DNA of 64,000 nucleotides from Notamacropus eugenii (GCF_028372415.1 NC_092874.1:113535744-113599743), one strand, 5' to 3'. Positions 33,841 through 45,690 are shown, numbered from the stretch's first letter. Translations and numbers: made by a program. The notes: generated from the sequence alone by a model not told the origin.

Positions 33841-34619
33841 GGGCCATCTCCAGTCATGCTGATAAATATCTGGTCACTGGACCCAGGAGAGAGTGAGGTT
33901 GATGACCTTTCACAACCCTCCCTCACTCAAAACAAAATCAAGTGCAAATCATGTCATCATTTCTCTGGTGTCATGGTCTTCTTCAAAAATGAAGGATGAA
34001 CACAACCTGTGAGCAGACTGAGCTCCCTGAGTGGAATAACCCAGCTCATACTATCCCTTCTGTCTCCCCCTCCCCTTCCTTTGGGGTTTACTAGCTAGAT
34101 GTTTTTCCTTTCTTCCTTCCTTCTCTCCTTCCCTCCCTCCTTCCTTCCTTCTGTCCATCCTTGTCATTCCCAAAATCTTAAACCCAGTGCACTCTGAAGC
34201 CCATAAACAGGACAAAATTAGGTCCCTGCCCAAGTTTCATTTAATGGCAGGCTTAGAGTGATTATCAATAGTAACAGTTTCTGTTTCCTTTCCAGCTTGA
34301 TTTAGTTATTTTTTCTTTTGTTCATTAAAAGGACCATTCCCAGACTACTTAAAGAGAACTGTTCACTCAGTGGGCATTACCTCCCTCTAAGTACCTGAAA
34401 AGGCCAGCCTAAAAAGGCCAAGGACTCCCATTGTATCCTGGGCCATCTCCAGACATCCTGATGAATATCTGGTCACTGGACCCAGATGGCTCAGGAGGAG
34501 AAAGTGAGATTGGTGACCTTGCACTGCCCTCCCTCACTCAAAACAAAGTCAAATGCAAGTCGTCATTATTTTTCTGATGTCATGTTCTTCTTCAAAAATG
34601 AAGGACAAACATACAACAG
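33841..34619 (+). mobile_element. RTE-tailed SINE block inserted in L1
   Basis: A 779-bp insert between direct repeats ccactactag (33829-33838 and 34620-34629). It holds two copies of the same SINE 3' half (33841-34000 and about 34440-34615), each starting 'gggccatctccag' and ending 'gaaggaYRAACa'. The second has a longer 5' body (from 34322). Between them lie about 320 bp with a TTCC/TCCC tract. The tail resembles that of the RTE-like LINE at 11549. Confidence 0.75.
34105..34152. repeat. TTCC/TCCC polypyrimidine microsatellite
   Basis: Tandem TTCC units with TCCC interruptions inside the SINE block. The minus-strand 60-residue open frame with GGREGEKEGRKE is its translation and not a gene. 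Confidence 0.9.
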
Positions 34620-35044
34620 CCACTACTAGTTCTATATCCCAAAAATATCATAAAAAAGGGAAAATGACTCACATGTACAAAAATATTAATAGCAGCTCAT
34701 TTTGTGGTGGCAAAGAATTAGAAATTGAGGGGATGCCCATCAATTGGAGGATGGCTAAACAAGTTGTGGTATATAAATATAATTGAATATTATTGTTCCA
34801 TAAGAAATGACAAACAGGCAGACTTCAGAAAAATCTGGAAAGATTTAGAAAGACTGATGCTAAGTGAAGTGAGCAGAATCAGGAAAACATTGTACACAGT
34901 AACAGCAACATTATTCAATGATCACCTTTGATATTTGGCTCTTCTCAGCAATGCAATGATCTAAAGACTATTCCAAAAGACTCGTGATGGAAAATGCTAT
35001 CCATATCCAGAGAAAGAACTATGGAATCTGAATGCAGATTTAGG

Positions 35045-35142
35045 GAAATATAAATGTGTATGTGTGTGTTTGTATACATACATATATATGCATATATGTA
35101 TATATGCATAAATGTATATATACATATATGTATATATGTTCA
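35045..35142. repeat. TG/TATA-rich microsatellite
   Basis: TGTG followed by TATATG/CATA units at the end of the first L1 fragment. Confidence 0.8.
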
Positions 35143-35204
35143 ATGGTTCACCTTATGCAATGAGGAAGTAGGAAGGGAAGAGACTAAAAGAAAGCAGGAA
35201 TGAT

Positions 35205-35292
35205 AAGAGGGAGAGCAACTAGATAGCACAGTAGATAGAATGCCAGTCCTAGAGTCAAGAAAACTCATCTTCTTGATTTCAAATCACTTACT
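35205..35292 (+). repeat. 5' part of a tRNA-derived SINE
   Basis: 'gagcaactagatagcacagtagatagaatgccagtcctagagtcaagaaaac' matches the head of the CORE-SINE class, cut where the next L1 fragment begins. Confidence 0.65.
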
Positions 35293-36492
35293 AAGGTTAT
35301 ATTCATAAGCAAATTAAGGAAACATGGAAGAAATTATCTTTCAGTTCTATGGATGGAGAAGAGTTCATGATAAATAAGAGAAAGGTTCACAGAAGGTAAA
35401 AAGGATAATTTTGATTATATAAAAGTTAAGTTTTCCACAAACAAAATCAATGCTGCCAAAATTAGAAGAAAGTCAAGAAAATGGAGGGAAATTTTACAGC
35501 AAGTTTCTCTGATAAAGGTCTCATTTCTCAAATTTGCAGAGTACTGAGCCAAATTTATAAAAACAAGAGCCATTCCCCAATTGATAAATAATGAAATTAT
35601 ATGAAAAAACAGTTTTCAGAAGAAACCAGAACTACTAATAGTCTTATTAAAAATATTCTAAATCACTGTGAATTAAAACAACTCTAAGGTACCATCTCAC
35701 AACTGTCAGATTCCTAACATGACAAAAAAAATGAATATGACAAATTCTGCAGGGGATTATAAAAAAAAAAAATAGATACTTAATGCACTGTTTGTGCAGC
35801 TGTGAACTAGTCCAACCACTCTATCGAACAATTTGGAATGTTGCCCAAAGGGCTATAAAACGGTGCATATCCTTTGACTCAACAATACCACTACTAGGTC
35901 TCTATCCAAAAGAGATCAAAGGAAAAAGAAAAGGACACATATGTATAAAAATAGTTATAGTAGTTCTTTTTGTGGTCACAAAGAATTAGAAACTGAAGGG
36001 TACACATCACTTAGGGAATGGCTAAGCAAGTTACGACATATGAATGTGAGGAAATACTTTTGTGTTATAAGAAATGATGAAGGATATAGTTTCAGAAAAA
36101 CCTGAGAATACTTTATTGAACTGGTGGACAGTAAACTGAGCAGAACCATGAGAGCAATCTATACAGTAACAACAGTATCATAAAGATAATCAACTACAAA
36201 AGACTTAGTAACTCTGATCAATACAATGATCTACCACGTCTCCAAAAAATTCATGGTATGAAATACTAGACATTAGCTACATCTAGACAGAGAACTAAAG
36301 GATTCACAGTGCAGATTAAGACACACTTTTTCTTTAATTTTTGTCATTTTTTTCAGAATATGATTAATAAGGAAATATGTTTTGCAGGATTTCATATGTA
36401 TAATGCATATCATATTTCTTGTCGTTTTCAACAGTTAAGAGAGTTAGAAGGAGGGAAAGAATTTGGAATTGAAAACAAAAATAAAATAGAAA
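35290..36492 (+). pseudogene. L1 ORF2 C-terminal region and 3' UTR
   Basis: A continuous 1.2-kb 5'-truncated L1. The open frame 35783-35989 reads CELVQPLYRTIWNVAQRAIK, then STIPLLGLYPKEIKG, the Cys-rich C-terminal region of L1 ORF2p. Upstream are ORF2 segments with stops; downstream is a marsupial-type L1 3' UTR ('gagcagaaccatgagagcaatctatac', 'ggatttcatatgtataatgc'). It ends in an A-rich tail at about 36485. 36493-37074 shows no recognised feature. Confidence 0.85.
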
Positions 36493-37082
36493 AGTAATGT
36501 CATATTTCTCTTAAATGTGTCTGAAAAACAAAGTTTAAAGTCCTCTCAACCTATAAAAGTCAGAGTCAATGAATATGTTTTCTTCTACACATCTTCAAAA
36601 GTATATTATTTTCCTCTTGAAATCTGAAATGGGAAAACTCAAATAAATTTGTACTGGTTGATTTAGTGGATTTGACTTATGATTTGTATTTTAAAATATA
36701 GGGAATTTAAGTTGCTGAGTTGTTGGGGAGGGGCAAAAATTGCATTTTTTTTCTTTTACCAGCAATTCACTAATTATGTATTTTACTCTATTATAAATCT
36801 TGTACCAATTCAGCACTCAATGGCCGTTATATGACAAGCCTCTCACCCTTAAAAATGAAATTGTCCAAAGTAATTACTTCCTTGGAAGATGTTCAATATC
36901 CTGGGACTTATTTTCTTTCTATGGGATAGCCAGCTATGATAACTTCTTTCAATGTGGACAATTGGATGTTTTACTTTCATTTGTGGAAACTGGTAAAATT
37001 TATACAAAGCATTCCTTTATAATGCTGAGGCTTCAACTTTTAGTTTATAAAACACAAAAGGGGTTGAATGTATAGCTATGAG

Positions 37083-37284
37083 CAGAGGTGGCAACCTGAA
37101 GCCTCGAGGTTACATATGGCCCTCTAGATCCTCAAGTGTACCCCTTTGACTGAATCCAAACTTCACAGAACAAATCCCCTTAATAAAAGGATCTATTGTG
37201 TAAAACTTGTACTCAGTCAAAAGGCCACACCCAAAGACCTAGAAAGTCACATGTGGCCTCAAGGCCACAAGTTTCCCACCCCTG
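37083..37284. mobile_element. hAT-type palindromic MITE, 202 bp
   Basis: Termini CAGAGGTGGCAACCTG and the inverse of CAAGTTTCCCACCCCTG are imperfect inverted repeats. The flanks are a perfect 8-bp duplication, gctatgag (37075-37082 and 37285-37292). The interior is nearly palindromic around 'cttaataaaagg', with arms such as 'gactgaatccaaacttcacagaac' and 'ttgtactcagtc'. It has no coding capacity, so a hAT transposase must have acted in trans. Confidence 0.9.
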
Positions 37285-37299
37285 GCTATGAGCCTCCTG

Positions 37300-37720
37300 G
37301 TTTTATGAAGATCTGCTGCCATTTAAACTCTCCCTCTTTAGTGCACAAAGCAGTAATGCTAGGAAAAAATGTGATCTAACCCACACCCCTATAAGAGGGT
37401 AGGAAAAGATGAGACCCAGTGATAGCCCCTATTCTACTGGACTTCTTTTGTGTTGTGCCTTCCCATGGAACCAAGAACTGTATCACCCTGCCCTGCAACT
37501 TTCCCTGAGTGACTATGACCTTGGTCAACCTGAGGGTAATTGTCTCCAGCCAGTGGAAGCCCACAAGATAAACACAAGGATAGCAGTCTCAACAGGGAAT
37601 AAGTATGTTCTCCCAAGAAGCAAACATTCCCCTGAGATATCAGTGCTCTCATTTCGCCAGCACTAGTTACATGTCACTACAGGTCACTATGGTTATAGTT
37701 TCATAAACTTCATACTGGAA
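37300..37720. other. unassigned stretch with overlapping open frames
   Basis: Higher G+C than its flanks with open frames of 60-85 codons on both strands. I recognise no protein, no repeat and no convincing splice signals. A decayed LTR or old repeat is as likely as anything else. Confidence 0.25.
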
Positions 37721-37724
37721 CAAA

Positions 37725-37900
37725 TCATAGGATTATAGATGTAGAGTTGTCAGGAACCTTAAAAGTCATCTGGTTCAACATACTCATTTGTATAAAAGAA
37801 AACAGAAGTACAGAAAGGTTATATGTCTTGCCCAAGGTCACACAATTAGTACAGAGACATGATCAGATCATTTGATGCCAAAGTCATTCTTGTCCAGCTT
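37725..37900 (-). repeat. MIR3
   Basis: 'gattatagatgtagagttgtcaggaaccttaaaagtcatctgg', then 'cagaaaggttatatgtcttgcccaaggtcacacaattag' is an antisense MIR3. 37901-38525 shows no recognised feature. Confidence 0.75.
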
Positions 37901-38528
37901 CTTCCTATTCTTTGCTCAATCAACATCACGGAAAAACTATAAACATTCAAACACATTGTCTACAGACCCTTTTGTCCTCCTCATCTGGCTCTTGACTCCT
38001 ATTCTGTGAGTTTAATAAAATGTCCATTCTTTTCTCTTTTCCACCCATACCTTGTTCTACTTGTGAACCCAAACTGACACCAGTAACGACTGATAAGTAT
38101 AGATAGTGCTAATGATATCCCTATATTAAGGAAAAGGCAAATTACAAAGTTTAAACTGAAATTAAAGTACTCATGCCATCAAATCCTAAAGTCATATTAA
38201 GTATGCAAAATTCTTTATTAGGTCTTGACAAGTCTATATCTTTCTCCTATCCTCTAATTGAACCTGTTTTTCCTCAATTTCCTCATATTAAAACAAATAT
38301 TTTTATTTATTTGTTATTGTTTTGTTAAATTACCAGCACTGGATGCAAAAGTATCATTTTACGATTGTTAAATTATAGAGGTACAATATTTCAGCTACAT
38401 TATGTATTAAATAGGAATTTATGAGCTATCCCTAAAGAATAAAATACAAGTCATTCTCAAAATAATTATTGTTATACGAGCAGGGCCCGGAAAAAAATAT
38501 TTGTTGCATTGGTTTATTCATGGCCAGA

Positions 38529-38858
38529 GGCAGCTAGGTGGTGCAGTGAATAGAGCACCAGTGAAGGAGTCAGAAGGACCTGATAGAATAACCCTAATGC
38601 AATTCAAATCTCACCTCAGGCACTTGCTACTCACTAGCTATGTGACCTTGGCAAGTCACTTAACTCCATTTGCCTCATCCTGGGTCATCTCCAGTCATCC
38701 TGAAGAATATCTGGTCACTGGATTCAGATGGATCTGGAGGGGAATTGAGGCTGGGGACCTGCACAGCCCTCCCTCACTCAAAACAAAGTCAAGTACAAGT
38801 CATGTCATTATTTTTCTGATGGCATGGTCTTCTTCAGCAACAAAGGACGAACACGCAC
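38529..38858 (+). mobile_element. chimeric SINE: tRNA/CORE head with RTE-type tail
   Basis: 38529-38680 is a tRNA-derived CORE head ('ggcagctaggtggtgcagtg..ctcactagctatgtgacc..ggcaagtcacttaac'). It passes at about 38688 directly into 'tcctgggtcatctccagtc', the body found at 34440 and 48880. It ends with 'tggtcttcttcagcaac'. The 149-residue open frame across it is read-through starting at TTG. Confidence 0.75.
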
Positions 38859-39249
38859 TTATTCATGGCAAAGAAATCACTGTAACAGGAACAATATATT
38901 ATTATTATTATACACTTTCCATCATGATAATGGTTGTAACTTTGGCCTAAAAATACTTAATTTTAGGAAATTTCTGGATTGAAGAACCTGTTCTGATTAG
39001 TTGAATCTCAGCTTTGCGCATTCTTGACACATATGGTAGAGTGCGTATATATAATAAAAAAGTGAGGAGTGGGGGGAAATAAGTTGACTGAACCAAACGT
39101 GGGAAATGAGAGGTTTCAGAAACAGCAATTTACTTAACATAACTTTGTTCATTCCACCATTTAGTGAATCTGTCTTATAAATTTCTCTTCCAGTATTTTT
39201 CACATCTCTTCCTTTCTTATTCCTTCCAAGGTCATCACCTAAATTCATA

Positions 39250-39770
39250 TCTACCCTACATCATATCTAAACTATTGCAACAGCTTCCATAACATGTACC
39301 CCACCCCTTCCATTCTCTGCCCTCTCAAATCTACCCCACATTCAGTTGCCAAATGAACTATTCTATGGCCCTTCTTAATCATGTCATCACCCCCTCCCAA
39401 ACCTTTGCTTAAAAACTTACTTCAGTGGATTCCCACTACTTACTAAATGAATTAGAGGTTTCTTAAGACTAAATTCAAGGTCTTTCACATTCTAACCTCA
39501 ATCTACCTGTTCATCTTTATCTCCCACTATTCTCCTACCCTGTGCTTCAGTGAAATAAGAATGACTAAACATTCCCCAAATAGATGCCTTCTCCTACCTC
39601 TGTACCTTTACTCATGCTATTCACCCAGAACCAAAGGGTCATAGTTCAAACCCTTTCTTTTTACAGATAAGGTAACTGAGATCCACAGTGGTTAGATGAC
39701 TTATCCAAGACTGTGGATTCAAAACCAGGTCTTCTGACTCCTTCGAGGGCCTCACAACCCAATTATCTCC
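39250..39770. repeat. L2 fragment (+) and MIR (-)
   Basis: 39250-39610 has L2 text ('cagtggattcccactacttactaaatg', 'aattcaaggtctttcacattctaacctc', 'ctctgtacctttactcatgctattcac'). 39640-39765 is antisense MIR ('cagataaggtaactgagatccacag'). 39771-40735 shows no recognised feature. Confidence 0.65.
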
Positions 39771-40739
39771 ACCTGTTGAAAACCAATCTATTAGAGTCCT
39801 CTGACCAAAAAAATAGGAAAGTGCTCAGAATGTGCTAGAAGAAGTTTTGACCACAACTTTCACTTTGGACCAAACCACAAATTATTTGGACCACCCAGGA
39901 ACCATGAAATGCTTTTCAAATAGCCAATGCTTTGTCTACCAGAAGCTGTGATTTAGAGTTTTTGACAGCGAAGTATCCACTCATAATTTTGTTAAATTAC
40001 AAAACTGTATTTCATTATCACAATCAACCTACTTAATGAGTGCAGGTGCCTCAGATAAAAAAGACTTATAGACACAAAACTAAGTACCAGATGAGGTCCC
40101 GGCAGACTATAGGATAAAACACAGAGGAGGTTCAATCCTATTTATGCACATGTAGAAAAGTAGGAAGTTTGGTTATGTTGGATTTGGGATTAATATTATA
40201 TAGGGACAGGCTATTCTAGTCATATTCATCATAGCTCACCTAACTCAGAAATAAAAATCTCTCTTGAATGTCTCTTATGGATTCCAGATGTACTTTCTCC
40301 TAACTGAACACAGGCAAGTATATTTCTTTCTTGATCTATGCGTGATTTGTACCAATATATAGGAGCCCTTGAATCCAAAAGCCATTGCTTAATTAGTGTT
40401 GATGCATCTGCTTAGACTGTTAATGTCTATATTGATAATGTGACATGTGCTCCCAATTTACTGAAGCAAATACATAAAGGCAAATTCTTGCTGAATAAAC
40501 CAGTAAGATTGTGCTTTATGATTTAGATCTTTAGTAGTACCATAAACTTAACCCAACGTGACAAAGACTCAGAAAGCTAAAACTATCTCTTAATAAATTT
40601 AACTGGGCATAAATTTCAGAGAACTCAAACTCAGCAACTGCTAACACTTTGATATGAGTGTATTTACAATAGGGGTCTTTCAGAAGCTATGCTTCTTCTT
40701 TGGAGAACTAAGCCTGAAATATGGGTAGATGCCAATCAA

Positions 40740-41100
40740 CTGATTAACAAGCATTTATTAGGTACCCAACTATTGTTAGGTGCTAGGCTAGACACTGAGG
40801 ATATGAACACAAAAGTGAACCAATGTCTGCCCTCAAGGACTTTACATTCTACTAGCTACCATGTCCATAGTGGTTCCCTAGTTTCACACTTGATAGGTCA
40901 GCTAGCAATTGGTTTTGTACATCTCTAATGTACTTAATGCATATTATTGTGCATTTTGTTGGTGTTTTATCCATCAAATACCCAGTAAAGCTCTATGAGG
41001 GCAAGAATCATGCCCTATCCAATTTTGTATCTATTCATGCCTCCAGTACTTCGCACAATAATTTTTACATTGTAGGTGCTTAATAATTATTGGATTTAAT
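40740..41100 (+). repeat. mid-repeat and L2 3' terminus
   Basis: 40745-40860 carries 'aagcatttattaggtacccaac..tgccctcaaggactttacattctac'. 40960-41095 is the L2 terminus 'agctctatgagggcaag..cctccagtacttcgcacaat..gtgcttaataattattgga'. The 79-residue frame 40689-40928 reads through and is not a gene. Confidence 0.6.
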
Positions 41101-42595
41101 TTAACTTCTCAAATGGTTTAAATTTCCAAAATCCATGAATGACAGATAAAGGGATGTCACATGCTATTCTAGGCAATCATACTTTTTCTACAAAAATATA
41201 TAATTGTGATAATAACATGGCAACTAATCACTGATCATCAAAAAAGCCAGATTTAGAATACTATGTGAAGAAATACCCACTCATTCATATAGTTATGTAC
41301 CTCCTCACCAGTCTTTATGTAGTCCATCCTTAGATGTTCTTATCTGCAAACTCATACTCTTCACTTCAGTGAGATATCATTAAGATATCTTCCTCCTGAG
41401 ATTATTCCCTAGAATTGACTCCTGACAAGTCACTTCACCTGTAGAGACCAGTTTCCTCATATGAAAAATGAGGGGATGGAAATATATGAACTTTGAAAAT
41501 CTTTCCATACCTTAATCTATTACACGATGAATGAGTAATAACCATGCTCAACTACAACGAATTCTCTAATTAAGAGTTTGCTCAGGCCTTGCCAGTTCTG
41601 TCATGCTTTGTATCTGTGGAAGAAACTGCTCAGTTCTTTCTGTTATCCAAGCCTATAAGCCACAGAATCCTCCTGTGGGCCATGCTAGTCAACCTAAAGT
41701 AGCAAAAACAACTCTAATTAGGCCTTGTTCAGTTTTCAAACTTTACAATCTTTAACATTCCCCAATTGTTTGCTCACAACTCAGTCATTTTATGGATCCA
41801 GAAAATAGCACAAGTCCAATCTCCTCACCGTAAAATAATGTATTTGTCTCTCTCCTGGGACTTGGGACAACCAGAGAGAATATTTGAGATGCTCCAGCTG
41901 GCAGACAAAGGAGCAAGAAAGGTTTTTACCATCTTCAGGACTATGATGACTATCTCAATGTCTATCAAAGTATTTCAATGCTTTGCCAAGTATAAGAGTT
42001 CCTGGGAGATAATAAAAAGGGACCCAAGATTCTTTATGACTGTCTCACTGACATCCATCCCAGTATCCATGTACTCTTAAGGCAAATCTGCCTCCTCTCA
42101 AATCCTAAGCTGAAATCCTGAAGGTCCTTTGGGACAATATATAATAGGATTTTCTTGTTCATCCTCGATGATTAGAGGTGTTCTAATATATTTTTGTTTT
42201 TTGGTGGGCAAGAATGATGGAATAATATTGCTTTGGTTTAGTATTCTGAGAATTCTCAAAGTACTTATGCTTCTGTGGCAATTACCAGCACCTACATTCA
42301 TTGATTCCTTTTACTCATTCAGTCCAGAAATATTTATGGCAAAATTCTGCCTTATTCTGAAGGTCAACATGAAATGTGCATACACACAAATATATACCCT
42401 TGTCTACTAATGGGAGGAAAGGAAGGCAAAATTCAGGTAGCTATCACATCTTTCATCTGTTCCTGTCCTGGAATCAACAGGCCTATAAAGGCTAATTGTG
42501 TTGTCAGATGGATCTACCTATCTGTTCTGTAGTTTTAATCAAAACTCTAATGTCCACTTCATCCCATCCAACACTGAAAAGGGCATGACCATGAC
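41101..42595. other. no recognised feature
   Basis: Contains a 104-codon open frame (41766-42080, TTG start) and opposed frames at 42098-42410. Their residue composition is unremarkable and no domain is recognised. I see no repeat I can name. Confidence 0.4.
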
Positions 42596-42599
42596 CATG

Positions 42600-42820
42600 A
42601 CAATTTACTACTCTATGCTCCAATCGTAATTCCTATGGCTTCTCATGTCAAGACTATCATCTGTGGTCACCACACCTTATTGGATCTCCCTATTGAAATG
42701 GAAGCCTCTTCAAAACATAAACAGTCTCACTTTCGTGTTTGTGTCCCCAGAAGTGAGTATGGTACCTGGAAGATTGTCAGTGCTCAATAATGCTTGCTGA
42801 ATGACTGACTGATTGAGATA
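42600..42820 (+). repeat. L2 LINE 3' terminus
   Basis: 'ggaagcctcttcaaaacataaac..gtgtccccagaagtgag..agtgctcaataatgcttgctgaatgactgac' is the L2 end. Confidence 0.65.
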
Positions 42821-43144
42821 GATCTCATTTAAGTTTTGCTTTTTATTGATAGTAAATTATTAAACAAAGTCATCTCTGTGGTTGTACCTCTGTAAAAATG
42901 CTGTATTATCTTAAGATACAAAAGAGAAGAGAGCCTTTTGGAAGAGAGCCTTTAAAAGTATATTCTACTCTTTAAAGTAATTTTTTTATAATCAACAAAA
43001 AATGAATACACTTGGATCTTTTATTACTATACCCTTCTGTCGATCATGAGTCTTTGAAAATGTGGTCTGTTACAGAAAATCATTTGAAACACTACTTGTT
43101 GATTTCTTTAGAAACTATGACTGTACATGTAGAACATGTAGATT

Positions 43145-43385
43145 AGTAGGTATGTAGACAGTGGATACAGCACTGAGTCTGGAAGATCTGAGTTGAAATC
43201 TGGCCTCAGACACCTATTGTGTTACCTTGGGCAAGTCATTTAACTTCTGTTTGCCTCCATCTCCTCATTTGTAAAATGGGGATAATAATAGTACCTACCT
43301 CCCAGGATTGATTTTCTGAAGACTAACTGAGATATTTATGAAGTTCTTAACACAGTGCTAAGTACTACATAAATGATAGCTGTTG
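43145..43385 (+). repeat. tRNA-derived CORE-SINE
   Basis: 'gacagtggatacagcactgagtctgg', 'gcctcagacacc', 'taccttgggcaagtcatttaacttctg', 'gtaaaatggggataataatagtacctacctc', then 'aacacagtgctaag'. The A-box region is degraded. Confidence 0.8.
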
Positions 43386-43417
43386 TAGGTCACTCTCATA
43401 AGTTTTACAGTAGTCTG

Positions 43418-44880
43418 GGGAACCTTGGAAAGATGGCAGAGTGAGAGTGAGGGGGTTCCTGTAAGAGACTGTTCTCTCGCCATGCCAAATAATACAAGTA
43501 AAAGGGCCCAAAATTTAGGAGCCTCACCAAAGGCAAGAACTTAACGAAAAGAATCCTCTACATAGTAATTCTTTACATTAATTAATTGTTTAATTGCTTT
43601 TAAATTTTTTAATTAGTTTTTTTATTTTTATCTGAACTTCAACACCAAATAAAATAAACCCAATATATAGAAAGTAGACTAAAAACGGGCAATTGTATAT
43701 GAAGTGGTAAATCTGTATTACATAGCTTGCTTTTCCATTTAAGACATAATTTTCAAAACTGTCCTATACTTCCATGCTTTAATAAAGGGGGAGGGGAAAG
43801 AAGGGAATAAGCATTTATATAGTGTCTACTACGTGCCAGATAACTGTGCTAAGAACCTTGCAAATTTTTTATTCATTCCTTTCAATGATCTCATGAGAGG
43901 AGAGAATAGACTAAGAAAAGTAAATTATCTACAAGCAACAGATGGAAGTTTAAGTGACTTGATTAATGTGCTGGCCATATATACGCTTATATAACCAAAG
44001 ACTACAGAATTTAGGGAAAAATACTAGACACTCTCTATAACAGACTCTTGAAAATGTGAGCAATACAAGTGAAATACAAAAATGCAGAGGCAAGTAAAAA
44101 AAGCTAATGGAATATATCCCAGTTCTTTAAAATATGAATACTGAACTTCAAAATAGACTACAGAAATAATCCAGGGAAGCTGATCACCCAGAAAAAACAT
44201 CATAAAAAATCTTATTTCAAGAAATTATATAGGATAATTTTCTTAGAAACCCTTTAAGCAAATAGCAAACTTATAGTAAGAGAATTCAAAGAGTACCAAC
44301 ATAAATAAACCCCAAGTTAATTTCATTGGGAAACATAAAAGTCAAGTGTCAAAACTACAACATGAAAGGACATGTTTTGCCAGCACCAAGGAAAAAAATC
44401 TTTCACGTTAAAAAGCGAACCATTCAGAATACCACGTGTTGGCCCCATGGTTACAGTTAAGCAAAGAAAAATGGAATGATGTTCCAAATAGTAATGAATA
44501 AAGATTAATTATCAACAACAAATATATTTTATATGTATGTATATGTATGTACATTATATATATATATACATATATTGTGTGTGTACACTCACATCTGCAA
44601 AGCTGAAATTAAACATCAAAGAAAATAATGGGATGTGCAGTAAAAGGAAAGAATTCTAATCATTCATCACTGGGTATTCCACATCCAAATTGACTAAACA
44701 ACAAAAAGTTAAGTACTTTCAGAAAGTACTCAAAGACTAAGAAATGCAGTATTTGTTTCCATGTGACAAGGATTAGACAAAGATATGAATGTGGAATTGG
44801 GGCACATTTCTGTTTGTCTGATTTTCCTTTTTCAAAAAAAAGCATAAATTCTCTGAGTGACCATGAGAAGGCATGAAGAA
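43418..44880 (+). repeat. degraded L1/HAL1-lineage 5' region and ORF1-like remains
   Basis: It opens with 'gggaaccttggaaagatggcagagtgag', the L1-type 5' motif also present in HAL1 copies A and B. 44160-44300 weakly resembles the ORF1 region ('aaatcttatttcaagaaattatataggataattttc'). A MIR-like segment at 43800-43990 and a TA/TG microsatellite at 44520-44590 interrupt it. The assignment beyond 43560 is weak. Confidence 0.35.
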
Positions 44881-44887
44881 AATTAGT

Positions 44888-45135
44888 TGTATAAAGCAGT
44901 GGTGTCAAACTCTAATGAATACAGAAGGCCACAGGAGTCATGAAACCATATGTTAATGATCCCTTCAGGCCACATGTTGACTTAGAAAATCACATATTAA
45001 TGTTATCTATGTTTTACTGCATTTTTATTTACTTTGTTCAGCATTTCCCAATTACATTTTAATCTGGTTTGGGCTGCACTCTAGAGTGCTGCAGGCCCAA
45101 TACAATGTATGGGCCATGTGTTTGACATAAAAGAT
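44888..45135. mobile_element. hAT-type element, copy 1 of a family
   Basis: Starts CAGTGGTGTCAAACTC and ends near 'gccatgtgtttgacat', its inverted counterpart (degraded at the last bases). The interior is non-coding with 'ttagaaaatcacatattaatgttatctatgttttac'. The copy at 48076-48233 shares this interior and retains the 'ttgacacctctg' end. Confidence 0.65.
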
Positions 45136-45164
45136 AAAACAGAAAAAAATGAAGAGACCAAGTA

Positions 45165-45455
45165 ACTCATCTGGAAGAACAGGAGATTTAGATTATCTAG
45201 AAAAAATAATTTTTATAAATAGGAGTGAAGAGGACAATCATATTTTAAGATCTCAAACTATATTGTAAAGCAATATCATCAAAACTATTTTGTGCAAGTT
45301 AAAAAACAGAAAGGTATATTAACGGAATAGACTAGAAAAAGAAGAATCAGAAATAACTGAACTCAATAACTTAGTGTTTGATAAACTCCAAAATATTACT
45401 TATCATGGAAGAAACTCCCTATCTGACAAGAATTGCTAGGAAAACTGGAGATCTG
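45165..45455 (+). pseudogene. L1 ORF2 fragment
   Basis: 'aagcaatatcatcaaaactattttgtg', 'gaatagactagaaaaag', 'agtgtttgataaactcc', then 'aagaattgctaggaaaactgg' follow the ORF2 segment downstream of the reverse-transcriptase core, in order. Confidence 0.7.
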
Positions 45456-45479
45456 GAAGAAATTAAGCTTAATCCAATA

Positions 45480-45690
45480 TCTTATTTCATGCTTTCCCTC
45501 TGTTATTTCCTATTTGTCCTGTATATTGTTTGTTTATAATATTTGTTTGCTTATTATCTCCTCCATTAGATTGTGAGCTCCTTGAGGGCAGGGACTGTCT
45601 TTTGCCTCTTTTTGAATCCCTAGCACTTAGTACAGTGCCTGGCACACACTAAGCATTTAATTAATGCTTATTGACTAATAATAATAACAT
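45480..45690 (+). repeat. L2 LINE 3' terminus
   Basis: 'ttgtgagctccttgagggcagggactgtc', 'agtacagtgcctggcacac' and the final 'aatgcttattgac' make this the best-preserved L2 end here. 45691-47530 shows no recognised feature; a short AAT repeat lies at 46150. Confidence 0.88.

Larger units (their letters stand above)
33773..35035 (+). pseudogene. L1 ORF2 C-terminus and 3' end, split by an insertion
   Basis: 33773-33840 is ORF2 ('agcaatttggaactatgctc..ccttttgatacagcaatacc'). The element resumes at about 34620 with 'ctatatcccaaaaatatc' and continues through the ORF2 end. The frame 34725-34931 reads IGGWLNKLWYINIIEYYCSI, the conserved L1 ORF2p C-terminus. The 3' UTR runs to about 35035. ORF2p is the endonuclease/reverse transcriptase; only its extreme C-terminus survives. 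The sequence between is a foreign insert. Confidence 0.8.

Noticed and set aside
34051..34233. Minus-strand frame rich in GRK/EG residues
   Set aside because: It is a translation of the TTCC/TCCC microsatellite.
35783..35989. Small Cys-containing protein gene
   Set aside because: The frame is the C-terminal end of L1 ORF2p, flanked by more ORF2 and an L1 3' UTR.
37300..37720. Unknown gene with frames on both strands
   Set aside because: Frames are under 90 codons, no splice or promoter context is seen, and overlapping frames on both strands suggest simple lack of stops.
38501..38950. 149-codon open frame on the + strand
   Set aside because: It starts at TTG and translates the chimeric SINE and its flanks.
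41766..42080. 104-codon open frame
   Set aside because: The start is TTG, with no domain and no promoter or CpG context. A chance frame is sufficient explanation.
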